Origin: Typha latifolia
Taxonomy: Eukaryota; Streptophyta; Magnoliopsida; Poales; Typhaceae
Length of the DNA: 64,000 bases
Assembly: GCA_019914945.1 (NCBI GenBank)
Contig: CM034106.1
Location: 3,720,001-3,784,000, forward strand
Direction: 5' to 3'
The notes under the pieces are model-generated. The model ran no database searches, was not told where the DNA came from, and saw nothing but the letters and a program-made list of their open reading frames with translations. Below are positions 26,102 through 37,333 of this stretch, one piece after another. Positions within the stretch are counted from its first letter, which is position 1; the number at the start of each line of letters is the position of its first letter. A program made the position numbers and the translations under genes.

Positions 26102-27640
26102 ATGGTTGAAACAAATAAGATGACATTAACAAAGAGACCTATGGAGAGCACATCGACAAGGGAAGATTTAATCCACGATGACCCTAACCGTGAGGGCGAT
26201 TCCTTTGGAGTGACCACCGTAGGACCGAGTAAACCAACATCCATGGGTGTGAATATGGGCTTGGCGGATGAACTTAGGGGCATGTTCCAAACATTGTTGC
26301 ATAGAGTTGACGCAATTCAAAAGGATCATAATAATTTAAAGAAATATGTCATGAACTAATTGGGTTCGTCATCTCCTCAACGATGATCAGAGCTTCAAGA
26401 AGGACCAGGGGATCTTTTGTGAACCCAACAATGCTATTCGGGGGAGAACTGCACGCTCGGACTTTCCAAAATTCTAAGGCAGTGATCTAACGAATTGTGT
26501 GTTTCAAGTTGAACAATACTTTGATTGTCAAGGGACAGCGAAAGACACAAAAGTCCAGATGGCAAGCTTTCACCTCCAAGGAACGGCATTGCATTGGCAT
26601 AGATCGAATATTCGTGGAGGAGGATTTATCGGTTGGGCTGACTTTTGTAGGAGGATTACACACAGATTTGGGACAGCGACATATGAAGATTTTGCTGTCA
26701 AATTAAACAAGATGGTTCAGAGGACGATCGTATTGGTGTAGCAAGTTGAGTTTGAAAGAGTTAGTAGTTGTTGTGAGTCACCTTGGCCTGAACCGACATT
26801 GCTGAGCACATTTATTTCAAGGCTGCGAGAGGAGATACAGGCGGATGTTCGTGCTCTATGTCCTATCAATCCTGAAGAGGCCTTTAAAAAGGCCATGAGG
26901 ATGGAGCAAAAACATAAAGCTCTCAAGATAGCAGCAAAAACAAGTTGGGGCAATCGAGATGGGCGATTTGCACCTAGAACGCCGGTCGAAAATTCTGCAG
27001 GTTCAAAGACAGCGGCTGTGAGTACTTGACCATGACCACCTTTGAGACCTTCTTTTGATTTTAGAGGAGGCACAAGACCCCCCGTTCGAACTCTCACACC
27101 TGCCCAGGTGGAGGAGCGAAGAGCGAAGGGCCTTTGGTTTTGATGCGATGAACGTTTCACCCCCGGTCATCGGTGTTCCAAACCGATCGGGAGTGTGATA
27201 CTCATCAATGGTCTCGAGGAGTATGATGAGGTAGTTGATGATGGAGCATATCCAGAGGAGGTCCATGAGGAGGCCGTTGAGGAGGGCGCGGAGGAAGATA
27301 TCGAAGCTGAAATATCGATACATGCATATTCGGGTACTTTCGTGCCGACAACATTACAGGTTGACAGACTCGTTAGAAAGCATTGTGTGCACATCCTCAT
27401 CGATTTTGGGAGTACACACAACTTTCTAGACGAGAGTTAGTGAGGATATTGAGTTTGGATGCTGAACCGACCACGGGATTTGACATGGCTATTGGAGATG
27501 GCACAAAGCATAAGGCGGAGAGCTTGTGTCGCCGGATCGGTATTTGGGTGTAACGACACAACATCATTGTTGACTTGTATCCGATGGCACTATGAGGAGC
27601 GGACATTGTCCTTAGCACTCAGTGGTTACAGCATTTGGGA
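26102..27640 (+). pseudogene. gag and protease of F1 unit A
   Basis: The start ATG at 26102 gives MVETNKMTLTKRPMES. The gag core MFQVEQYFDCQGTAKD and LHWHRSN lies near 26499-26600 in another frame, then LSTFISRLREEIQADVRAL at 26800. The zinc-binding stretch is replaced by the CDERFTPGHRCSKPIG type (27140-27195, with one stop). The protease shows ISIHAYSG and ILIDFGSTHNFLDES, with DFG where related copies have DSG. At least three stops and two frameshifts are seen. Confidence 0.85.
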
Positions 27641-29305
27641 CCCGTCATATTCGATTTCTGGAGCATGTGGATGAAATTTAAACAAGGAAACAAAGATGTG
27701 CGACTTGATGGCCTTCGGTCTTCGTCGATTCCTGCGATGTAGCCTATAGTGGGGCTGCCTTGTGCGTATGATTTGATCTATCTTTTTCAGTTAGGACCAG
27801 CAGGAGATGAGCCTCAAACGAGTTCAGGTACTACTATTAAATTGTCTAATTTATTAGATAACTTTTATGGACTGTTTGAGGAGCCATAGGAGTTGCCATT
27901 GAGGCAAACGACGGACCATCGCATAGAGATTGTACCCGAGGTTGCACCAGCAAACGTGAGGCCATATCGGTATCCACATGTGCAAAAAGAAGTTATTTCT
28001 AAGGTGGTAACTGAGATATTGGAGCAAGGCCTGATTCCACCAAGTCATAGCTTATACTCATCTCCCGTGCTAGTGGTGCGAAAAAAGGACTGGACATGGT
28101 ATTTTTGTGTTGACTATCGGGCACTAAATGCTATTACTGTCAAGGATTGATATCCTATTCTGGTTATAGAGGAACTACTGGATAAGCTTGTAGGGGGCGA
28201 CTATATTCAGCAAGCTTGACTTGAGGGCCGTGTATCATCAAATTAGAGTTCGCTCAGCAGGATGTGCACAAACCGCATTTCGGAGTACGGACGGGCATTA
28301 CGAGTTCCGAGTGATATCTTTTGGTCTCACTAATGCTCTAGCTACCTTTCAAGACCTCATGAATAATATATTTCGGCCTCTATTGGGAAGGTATGTCTTG
28401 GTATTCCTTGACGATATTTTAGTGTATAATAGGACTGAATTGGAGCATTGGCGGCATTTGAAGGACATGCTGAATATGTTGAAGCAAAATCAATTGAAGA
28501 TCAAGAAGTCCAAGTACCTATGGGGAGTACCACAAGTGGAGTATTTAGGCCACATTATTTCAGCAAATATGTTGAAGCAAAATCAATTGAAGATCAAGAA
28601 GTCCAAGTACCTATGGGGAGTAGCACAAGTGGAGTATTTAGGCCACATTATTTTAGCAGATGGTGTAGTAGCGGATCCTCAAAAGGTTGCATGTATGACC
28701 GCTTGGCCTATTCCTACTACTATCATTGGATTGCGAGGATTTTTGCGACTGACTGGATATTATCGCCGCTTCATTGCCGGGTATGGCAAGATTGCTGCTC
28801 CTCTCACTTCTTTGTTGAAGAAGGACTCTTTTAGATGGATGGATGAAGCCACTACAACTTTTGAAAAACTAAAAATAGCAAAGACAACGACGCCTGTTCT
28901 AGCTCTACCGGACTTCACTAAAGAGTTCATTATGGAATGTGATGCGTCGGGAGTTGGCATAGGAGCTGTACTAATGCAAGGAGGACGTCCCATTGCCTAT
29001 CTTAGCAAGGCTTTATTACAAAAATCTTAGCAATTATTGACTTATGAGAGAGAAATATTGGCAATTCTAAATGCGGTGACAAAGTGGAGGCCTTATTTGA
29101 TCGGTAGACAATTCGTTATACGAACCGATCAAATGAGTCTTCCATAATTTATGGAACAGTGTATAGACACTCCGGCACAGCAGAGATAGGTCACAAAATT
29201 ATTGGGGTATGATTATGAAATACAATACAAGAAGGGAACGAAAAATAGAGTGGCGGATGCACTATCACACCAACCCAATACCACTGAGCTTGCAGCCTCT
29301 TCTGC
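27641..29305 (+). pseudogene. reverse transcriptase and RNase H of F1 unit A
   Basis: Reverse transcriptase begins with DHRIEIVPEVAPANVRPYRY (27906) and continues through VRKKDWTWYFCVDYRAL. After stops near 28148-28220 it stays open as 28221-29030, with the catalytic YVLVFLDDILVYN and then ATTTFEKLKIAKTT and IMECDASGVGIGAVLMQGG of RNase H. A 93-bp in-frame duplication lies just after the catalytic motif. A TAG at 29028-29030 ends the open stretch. RNase H continues to GTKNRVADALSHQ near 29265. Confidence 0.87.
28473..28658 (+). repeat. 93-bp in-frame tandem duplication inside reverse transcriptase (unit A)
   Basis: Bases 28473-28565 are repeated at 28566-28658 with very few differences. Each copy encodes 31 residues, starting NMLKQNQLKIKKSKYLWGV and containing QVEYLGHII. 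The frame is kept. The sister region at 33840-33930 has only one copy, so the duplication is specific to this copy or lineage. Confidence 0.95.
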
Positions 29306-30136
29306 TGGTACACTTAGCTAGGATCTTTTTTTAATTCATTAGGTGTTTATTTTTATTAAAATAAAATTCCTATAGGTCGCGTTCGAATATAGGAGGGGTC
29401 ACGTTCGAACGCCATTGCGAACGCCTACATCAGGTTTGCAAATATAGAGAACGCATATTGTGCGTTCGAACGCAGTCGGGCGAGTTGGAATGCTCGCGTT
29501 CAAATGCCTGCATCACATTCCATATATAGAGAACATCTTTTGATGCGTTCGAACGCGATCGGGCGCATTCAAATGCTATCGACGGGAATCCTCCAGAATT
29601 AGGGTTTCATATTGTTTTAGGACTTGTTGGCTAGCCTCTATATATATGTGGATGGCAGCCAATTCATTATGCTATTGGATTATTGCTTTTTTGCCTTCTA
29701 TCTTCTCTCTAAACTTCTCCCTCCTCCCTCTTCACCGTCCTTCCACCTCTACCGTTGGCAAGGTTTCTCTTAACTTCTAATCTCCCTCGACTATCGAGCC
29801 ACCCCTTTTCTTTGGGATCTTGACCACTTCATTCCCTTCGTCTATATCCCTTAATCACATCCACAATCCACCTTCATCTTCATATCCATCCATAACCCTA
29901 ACATCCACTCCACCCGTCACCACCATTTTCACCCACGTTATTCCATATTTTCGTCCATTCTACAATTCTAATCTGTGAAACGTAAATTTATAGATCAGGA
30001 AGTTACGGATCTAACCCAATTAGTTTGGTAATTTTCTGACTACTATAGAATATCTGACAAATATTTTTCCATAGTTGTGCGGACTGATTCCTATAATACA
30101 TCCAAATCTTAAAGGAATCTTTGTGTAGCCTATCTT
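29306..30136 (+). repeat. F1 LTR shared by units A and B
   Basis: It begins TGGTACACTTAGCTAGG and is followed by primer sites and a new gag start at 30298, so it ends unit A and begins unit B. Its last about 20 bases, present in the other LTRs as the run ending CTATCA, have been replaced by the 21-bp primer-site array. The GTTCGAACGC motif cluster spans about 29378-29580; TATA-like CTATATATATGTGG lies near 29637. Confidence 0.85.
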
Positions 30137-30283
30137 TGATATCAGAGCCTAACAATTTGATATCAGAGCCTAACAAATTAGCATAAGAGCCTATCAATTT
30201 GGTATCAGAGCCTAACAAATTGGTATCAAAGCCTATCAATTTGGTATCAGAGCCTAACAAATTGGTATTAGAGCAGGCAAATC
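30137..30283 (+). repeat. tandem array of seven primer-binding sites, 21-bp period
   Basis: TGGTATCAGAGC or one- to three-base variants start at 30137, 30158, 30179, 30200, 30221, 30242 and 30263, exactly 21 bp apart. Spacers alternate between CTAACAAAT and CTATCAATT types, so the basic unit may be a 42-bp dimer. CTATCA is also how the F1 LTR ends, so the unit looks like a copied LTR/primer-site junction. Confidence 0.95.
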
Positions 30284-30297
30284 TTATACCTCCATTA

Positions 30298-32288
30298 ATG
30301 GTTGAAACTAGGAAGATGATATCAACAAGGAGACCTATGGAGAGCACACTGACAAGGGAAGACTCAATCCACGATGACCCTAGCAGTGAGGTCAATTCCT
30401 TTTGAGTGACCACGGCAGAACCGAGTCAACCAACGTCCATGAGTGTGAATATGGATGAACTTAGGGGCATATTCCATACATTGATGCATAGAGTTGACTC
30501 CTCAACAGCGATCAGAGTTTCACGAAGGACCAGCGGTGGGACCTCATCGAACTGATACCCCACAAGTCCAGGTGCATCATGTGAGTGTCAATGATCCCCT
30601 CTTACCTCTTCCCATACATCAATCCTCACCTCCGTTGCAAAACCCAAGACCGACGGTGGTGGAACCCGAGAGGCGTGCGGCACCGGCCCACTTCGTCGAT
30701 GAGGAGGATTGGCACTTTGAGGATTAGGTTGATCCCTTTAGAGATGGTGATGGATGTGCTCGAGGATTTAGAAAAGGTGATCAACGTGCACAAAGGTTTC
30801 GATCTGAACCAATGATCTTTCACGAATCCAACAATGCTATTTAGGGGAGAACTACACGCTTGGACTTTCCAAAATTCCAAGGCGGTAATCCAACAGATTG
30901 GGTGTTTCAAGTTGAACAATATTTTAATTGTCAAGGTACAGCGGAAGATGCAAAAGTCTATATGGCAAGCTTTCACCTCCAAGGAAGCGCATTGCATTGG
31001 CATAGATCAATTCTTCGTGGTGGTTGATTTACCAGCTGGGTTGATTTTTGTAGGAGGATTACACGCAAATTTGGGACAACAGCATATGAAGATTTTGCTG
31101 CCACATTAAGCAAGATGGTTCAGAGGACAACCGTATTGGAGTACCAAGCTGAGTTTGAAAGAGTTAGTAGTCGTTGTGAGCCACTGTAGCCCGAACGGAC
31201 ATTGATGAGTACATTTATTTCAGGGCTGCGGGATGAGATACAAGCGGATGTTCATGCTCGATGTCCTATTACTCTTGAGGAGGCCTTTGAGAAGGCCATG
31301 AGGATGGAACAAAAACATAGGGCTATAAAGATGGCAGCGAAACTAAATTGGGGCAACCGAGATGGGCGGTTTGCACCTAGAATGCTAGGTGGAAATTCTA
31401 CGGTTTCAAAAACAACGGCTGCGAGTACTAGACTACAACCACCTTTGAGACCTTCTTTAGATGTTAGAGGAGGCACAAGACCCCTCCCGTTCAAACTCTC
31501 ACACCTGCCAAGGTGGAGGAGCGAAGAGCGAAGGGCCTTTGCTTTTGATGTGATGAGCATTTCACCTCCGGTCATTGGTGTTCTAAACCAATCGGGAGTG
31601 TGATGCTTATCGACGATATTGAGGAGGATGATGAAGTTGTTGATGATGGAGAGTGTCCAGAGGAGGTATATGAGGAGACCGTTGAGGAGGGTGTGGAGGA
31701 AGATATCCAAGCTGAAATATCGATGCATGCATATTCGGGTACTTCCGCGCTGAGGACATTATGAGTAGACGAATTCGTTATAAAGCATTGTGTGCACATC
31801 CTCATTGATTCAGGGAGTACACATAACTTTCTAGATGAGAGGTTAGTGAGGAGATTGGGTTTGGATGCCGAACCGACCACGAGATTTGACGTTGCTATTG
31901 GAGACGGCACGAAGCATAAGGCGGAGAGCTTGTGTCACCGGGTCGGTATACGGGTGCAAGGACACGACATCATTGTGGCTTGTATCCATTGGCACTGTGA
32001 GGAGCGGACATTGTCCTTGGTACTCAGTGGTTACAGAGTTTGGGACCCGTCACATTTGATTTCCGGAGCATGTGAATGAAATTTAAATAAGAAAACAAAG
32101 ATGTGCAGTTTGATGGTGTTCAGTCTTCGCCGATTTCTACAATGCAGCCTATGATGGAGCTACCTTGTGCGTATGATTTGACCTATCTTCTTCAATTAGG
32201 ACGAGCAGACGATGAGCCTCAAACGAGTTCAGGTACTACCATTGAATTGTCTAATTTATTAGATAATTTTTCTAGACTATTTGGAGAG
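30298..32288 (+). pseudogene. gag and first protease copy of F1 unit B
   Basis: The start ATG at 30298 gives MVETRKMISTRRPMES. The gag core is at 30834-31130 in shifted frames. At 31202-31603, LMSTFISGLRDEIQADVHAR is followed by a Pro/Arg-rich linker. The protease at 31680-32079 has ILIDSGSTHNFLDERLVRRL with an intact DSG triplet. Stops and frameshifts separate these segments. Confidence 0.83.
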
Positions 32289-33257
32289 TGAAAGCATATA
32301 GCTCTCAAGATGGCAACGAAATCAAGTTGGGGCAACCGAGATGGGTGGTTTGTGCCTAGAACGCTAGCTAAAAATTTTGCGGGTTCAAAGACAGCGGCTG
32401 CGAATACTAGATCACGACCACCCTTGAGACCTTCTTTTGATGTTAGACGTGGCACAAGTCCCCCCGTTCGAATTCTCACACCTGCCCAGGTGGAGGAGTG
32501 AAGAGCGAAGGGCCTTTGCTTTTGATGCGATGAACATTTCACCCCTGATCATCGGTGTTCCAAATCGATAGGGAGTGTGATGCTCATCGATGTTCTCAAG
32601 GAGGATGATGAGGTTGTTGATGATGGAGAATGTCCAGAGGAGATCCATGAGGAGGCCGTTGAGGAGGGTATGGAGGAAGATATCCAAGCTGAAATATCCA
32701 TACATATATTCGGGTACTTCCGCGCCGAGGATATTATGGGTAGACAGACTCGTTAGAAAGCATTGTGTGCACATCCTCATTGATTTAGGGAGTACAAACA
32801 ACTTTCTAGATGAGAGGTTAGTGTGGAGATTGGGTTTGGATGCCGAACGACCACGGGATTTGACGTTGCTATTGGAGACGGCACGAAGCATAAGGTGGAG
32901 AGCTTGTGTCGCGATATATGGGTGCAAGGACATGACATCATTATGGACTTGTATCCGTTGGCGCTGTGAGGAGTAGACATTGTCCTTGGTACTCAATGGT
33001 TACCGAGTTTGGGACCCATCATATTTGATTTTCGGAGCATGTGGATGAAATTTAAACATGGAAACAAAGATGTGCGGCTGGATGGTGTTCGATCTTCGCT
33101 GATTCCTACGATGCAGCCTATGATGGAGCTACCTTGTGCGTATGATTTAGCCTATCTTCTTCAGTTAGGACGAGCAGGCGATGAGCCTCAAACGAGTTCA
33201 GGTACTACCATTGAATTGTTTAATTTATTAGATAACTTTTTTGGACTGTTTGGGGAG
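31313..33257 (+). repeat. tandem duplication of gag-end plus protease, about 0.97 kb per copy (unit B)
   Basis: Copy 1 (31313-32288) and copy 2 (32291-33257) run in the same order: GNRDG, Arg/Pro linker, CDE-HRCSK stretch, acidic linker, protease, then TIELSNLLDNFS against TIELFNLLDNFF. Copy 2 has extra small deletions and its protease DSG region reads DLGSTNNFL. The two copies have clearly diverged, so the event is not very recent. Confidence 0.9.
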
Positions 33258-34450
33258 CGACAAGAGTTGCCGCCGAGGAGGGCGGGGGATCATCGCATAG
33301 AAATTGTACCCAGGGCTGCACCGGTAGATGTGAGGCCATATCGGTATCCACATGTGCAAAAGAAGTTATCTCAAAGATGGTAGCAAAGATGTTGGAGCAA
33401 GATCTTATTCAACCAAGTCATAGCTCATACTCATCCTCCATGCTATTATTGCAAAAAAGGATGGGACATGACATTTTTGTGTTGACTATCGGGCAATAAA
33501 CGCTATTACTGTTAATGATCGGTACCCTATTTTGTTTATCGAGGAGTTGCTGGACGAGCTTGTAGGAGTGACTATATTTAGTAAGCTTGACTTGAGGGTC
33601 GGGTATCATCAAATTAGAGTTCACCCGATAGATGTGCACAAAATTGTATTTTGGACTCCGGACGGGCATTACGAGTTCTGAGTGATGCCTTTTGGTCTCA
33701 CCAATGCTCCAGCTACCTTTCAAGGTCTCATGAATGATATATTTTGGCCTCTCTTGTGAAGGTATGTCTTGGTATTTTTTGACAACATTTTAGTGTATAG
33801 TAGGACTGAATTGGAGCATTTGCGGCATTTGGAGGATGTGCTGAATTTGTTGAAGCAAAACTAATTGAAGATCAAGAAGTCCAAGTGCCTATGGGGAGTA
33901 CCACAAGTGGAGTATTTAGGCCACATCATTTTAGCTGATGATGTAGCGGCGGATCCTCAAAAGGATGCATGTATGACCGCTTGGCCTATTCCTACTACTA
34001 CCACCAGATTGAGAGGATTTTTGGGGCTGACCGGATATTATCGACGCTTCATCGTCGAATATGGCAAAATCGCTGCTCCTCTCACTTCTTTGTTGAAGGA
34101 CTCTTTTAGATGGACGGATGAAGGCACTTCAGTCTTTGAAAAACTAAAACAGCAATGACGACGGAACCCGTTCTAGCGCTACCGGATTTCACCAAAGAGT
34201 TCATTGTGGAATGTGATGCTTCATGTTTTGGCATAGGAGCTGTACTTATGCAAAGAGGACATCCCATAGCCCTTCTTAGTAAGGCTTTGTCACAAAAATC
34301 TCAGCTATTATCGACTTATGAGAGAGAGATGTTGGCAATTCTGCATGCAGTGACAAAGTGGAGGCCTTATTTGATTGGTAGACGATTCATTATCCGAACA
34401 GACCAAAGGAGCCTTCGCCTATACATTTCCTATCTTTCCCTTCCTTGACA
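33258..34450 (+). pseudogene. reverse transcriptase and RNase H of F1 unit B
   Basis: Reverse transcriptase starts with DHRIEIVPRAAPVDVRPYRY (33290) and soon loses frame; the catalytic region near 33765-33800 reads VLVFFDNILVYS, with DN instead of DD. The C-terminal part and RNase H are at 33865-34448 (PQVEYLGHIILADDVAADP, then EFIVECDASCFGIGAVLMQ). RNase H is cut at RTDQRSLRLYI and joined to the spacer before integrase. Confidence 0.83.
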
Positions 34451-35355
34451 AGCTAAGGTATGCATGTATATCTGACCCAGATATTTTGAGATTGTTGCAG
34501 GAGGTGATGGATGATCCGGAGCACCATATAGAGTTAGAAATTGAGGCACTTTGCTGCTGGATCGTGGATGCATTTGAGTGCCCGCAAATGATGGATTGAG
34601 GCAAAAATTGTTAGAGCACTTTCACCATACTCTAGAGGCTGGTCATGAGGGTATCTTGAGGACTTATGGGAGGATATCTCAGAGTTGCATATGGCCAGGA
34701 TTGAGGCGGGATTTGAGGAGTTTTGTTCGTGCTTACGAAGTCTATCAAAGGGCTAAAGCAACCACATTGAAACCGGCCGGATTACTTCAGCCTTTACTAA
34801 TACCGAACCATGTTTGGGATGACATTTCTATGGACTTCATAGAGGGTCTTCTGCTGGTATGTGATTATTCTATTATCTTTGTGGTGGTTGACAAATTAAG
34901 CAAGTATGTGCACTTTTCGGCATTGTCACATTTGTTTTTAGCCAAGTTGGTGGCTGAAATTTTTGTTAGAGATGTTGCTTAGTTGCATGGCCAGCCAGGC
35001 ACAATTGTCTCGTATCGTGATCGTGTATTTATGAGCGACTTTTAGACAGAGTTTTTTAGATTGCAGGGGACTCGATTGAACTTCAGTTCGGCCTACCATC
35101 TATAGACGGACGGCCAAACTGAGGTGATCAATCGAGGCATTGAGCAGTACTTGAGGTGCTTTGTTGGAGAGATGCTGAAACGATGATTGGAGTTCTTACC
35201 GTGGGCGGAGTGGTCCTACAACACTGCCTACGATAGCAATATTGGCATGACTCCATTTGCGATGGTGTATGGACGCACGGCTCCGATGTTACGTGCTTAT
35301 GATCTAGCAAATCAGATAGAGTTGGACTTAGTAAGGTGGGGGAAGCGTGGTGGGC
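34451..35355 (+). pseudogene. integrase of F1 unit B, shortened
   Basis: The zinc-binding half shows LLEHFHHTLEAGHEGILRTY and AYEVYQRAKA (the first CxxC cysteine lost as Y). The core shows ISMDFIEGLLLV and, near 35010, SYRDRVFMSD. The segment 35187-35340 carries WSYNTAYDSNIGMTPFAMVY. The following 0.5 kb of integrase and the chromodomain are deleted up to the last residues before the LTR. Confidence 0.82.
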
Positions 35356-36151
35356 TGATACACTTAGTTAGGATCTTTTCTTATTGCATTAGGTGTTTAC
35401 TTTCATTAAAATAAAATTCCTGTAGGTCGCGTTCGAACGCAAAAGGGGTAGCGTTCAAACGCCCTTGCGAACGCTTGCATTAGGTTTGCAAATACAGAGA
35501 ATGCATATTGTGCATTCGAACGCCTGCATCGCATTCTCACATACAGAGAACGTCTTTTGGTGCGTTCGAATGTGATCGACGGAAATCTTCTAAAATTAGG
35601 ATTTAATATTGTTTTAGGACTTGTTGGCTAGCCTCATGATGGCAACCAAATTCATTATGCTATTGGATTATTGATTTCTTGCCTCCTATCTTCTCTCTAG
35701 ACTTCTCCCTCTTCCCTCTTCACCATCCTTTCACCTCTACCGTTGGCAAGGTTTCTCCTAACTTCTAATCTCCCTCAACTGACAAGCCACCCCTCTTCTT
35801 TGGGATCTTGAGCACTTTGTTCCCTTTGTCTATATCCCTTAATCACTTCCAGAATTCATCTTCATCTCCATATCCATCCATAAGCCTAACATTCACTCTA
35901 CTCGTCACCACTACCATCACCCACGTTATTTTGTATTTTCTTCCATTCTATTGTTCGAAGTTGCGAAGGGACTAAATATAAAAGTTGTAGCTCAGGAAGG
36001 TACGGATCTAACCCAATTAGTTTCATAATTTTTTGACTACCAAAAAATATCTGAAGAATATTTTCCCATAGTTGCGCGGACTGATTCCTATAATATATCC
36101 AGATCTTGAAGAAATCGTTGCATAGCCTATCTTTGGTTCGAGAATCTATCA
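35356..36151 (+). repeat. F1 LTR shared by unit B and unit C
   Basis: It begins TGATACACTTAGTTAGG and ends AATCTATCA. A perfect GCGTTCGAACGC is at 35429-35440 with several variants to 35575. The TATA region is partly deleted here (GCTAGCCTCATGATGG). Confidence 0.88.
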
Positions 36152-36154
36152 ATT

Positions 36155-36228
36155 TGGTATTAGAGCTTAACAATTGGTATCAGAGCCTATCAATTTGGTA
36201 TTACAGCCTAACAAATTGGTATCAGAGC
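36155..36228 (+). repeat. second tandem primer-binding-site array, four copies
   Basis: TGGTATCAGAGC-like sites start at 36155, 36175, 36196 and 36217, spaced 20-21 bp, with the same CTATCAATT and CTAACAAAT spacers as at 30137-30283. Confidence 0.93.
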
Positions 36229-37333
36229 TGAGGTATGCATGTACATCTGATCCAGATGTTTTAAGATTGTTGTAGGAGATGTTGGATGATCCGGACCAAC
36301 ATCCAGAAATGGAGAATCGAGGCGGTTTGCTACTGGACCGCGGATGCATTCAGGTGCCTGCAAATGATGGATTGCGGCAGAAATTATTGGAGCACTTCCA
36401 CCAAACTCTAAAGGCTGGTCATGAGGGTGTCTTGAGGACTTAAAGGAGAATATCTCAAAGTTGCATGTGGCCAGGATTGAGGTGTGATGTGAGAAATTTT
36501 GTCCGTGCTTGCGAAGTCTGTCAAAGGGCTAAGACAACCATATTGAAATCGGCCAGATTACTTCAGCCTTTACCTATACCGAACCATGTTTGGGAAGACA
36601 TTTTTATGGATTTCATAGAGGGTCTTCTGCTGGTATATGGTTATTCCATTATCTTTATAGTCGTTGACAGGTTGAGCAAGTATGGGCACTTTTTGGCATT
36701 GTCACATCCATTTTTAGCCAAGTTAGTGGCTGAAATTTTTGTGAGAGATGTTGCTCGGTTACATGGCATGCCATGCAAGATTGTCTCGGATCGTGATCAT
36801 GTATTTATGAGCGAATTTTGGATGAAGTTTTTCAGATTGTAGGGGACTCGATTGAACTTTACTTCAGCCTACCATCCACAGACGGACGGCCAAACCGAGA
36901 TGGTTAATCGAGGCATTGAGCAGTACTTGAGGTGCTTTGTTGGAGAGATGCCGAGACGATGGTTGGAGTTCTTACCGTGGTCAGAGTGGTCCTACAACAC
37001 CACCTACCATAGCAACATTGGCATGACTCCATTTGAGGTGGTGTATGGACGAACGGCTCTAATGTTATGCACATATGATCAAGTGGCATCGGCAGATCAG
37101 ACGGAGGTGGACTTAGCTTTAATGGATAGAGACACCACATTAAGGAGGTTGCATGTCCCATCTTAAACCACAAGGAGCAGTAGTTTGACATCCGTTTTGG
37201 GTGTTAGAGCATATTGGTCCAATTGCATATCATTTGGAGCTGCTCGAGGGGTCGAGAATGCATCCTGTCTTCCATGTTTCATTGTTGAGGGAGTGGATTG
37301 GAGATCATGAGGTCGTTGGATCAGTTCTTGATG
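36229..37333 (+). pseudogene. F1 unit C: integrase joined directly to the primer-site array
   Basis: After the last primer site, AGAGCTGAGGTATGC leads straight into the spacer before integrase, so gag, protease, reverse transcriptase and RNase H are deleted. The unit B equivalent reads CAAGCTAAGGTATGC, so AGCTRAGG is shared at the breakpoint. Integrase shows CEVCQRAK, IFMDFIEGLLLV, IVSDRDHVFMSEF and [17 protein letters not shown], so D, D and E are all visible. A deletion near 37160-37200 removes part of the C-terminus. It ends at REWIGDHEVVGSVL, where an inverted F1 copy begins. Confidence 0.85.

Larger units (their letters stand above)
25297..30136 (+). mobile_element. F1 chromovirus unit A (first of a head-to-tail array)
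   Basis: It has LTRs at 25297-26063 and 29306-30136, one primer site, and gag, protease, reverse transcriptase and RNase H in order. Integrase and chromodomain are missing: RNase H (VADALSHQPNTTELAASSAGT) runs straight into the 3' LTR. The breakpoint sits where internal CTGGTACACTTAGC resembles the LTR start CTGATACACTTAGTT, so deletion by short homology is likely. Many stops and frameshifts make it non-coding. A related piece at 41805-42315 shows that the complete family carries a chromodomain; I would place it near Reina-type chromoviruses, with limited certainty. Confidence 0.88.
29306..36151 (+). mobile_element. F1 chromovirus unit B (second of the array)
   Basis: It has LTRs at 29306-30136 and 35356-36151, sharing the first with unit A and the second with unit C. 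Internal order is gag, protease, a second copy of gag end plus protease, reverse transcriptase, RNase H (shortened) and integrase (shortened). The integrase C-terminus is joined by a deletion to the last codons before the LTR, where GGGGAAGCGTGGTGGGC meets TGATACAC. It carries many stops. Confidence 0.87.
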
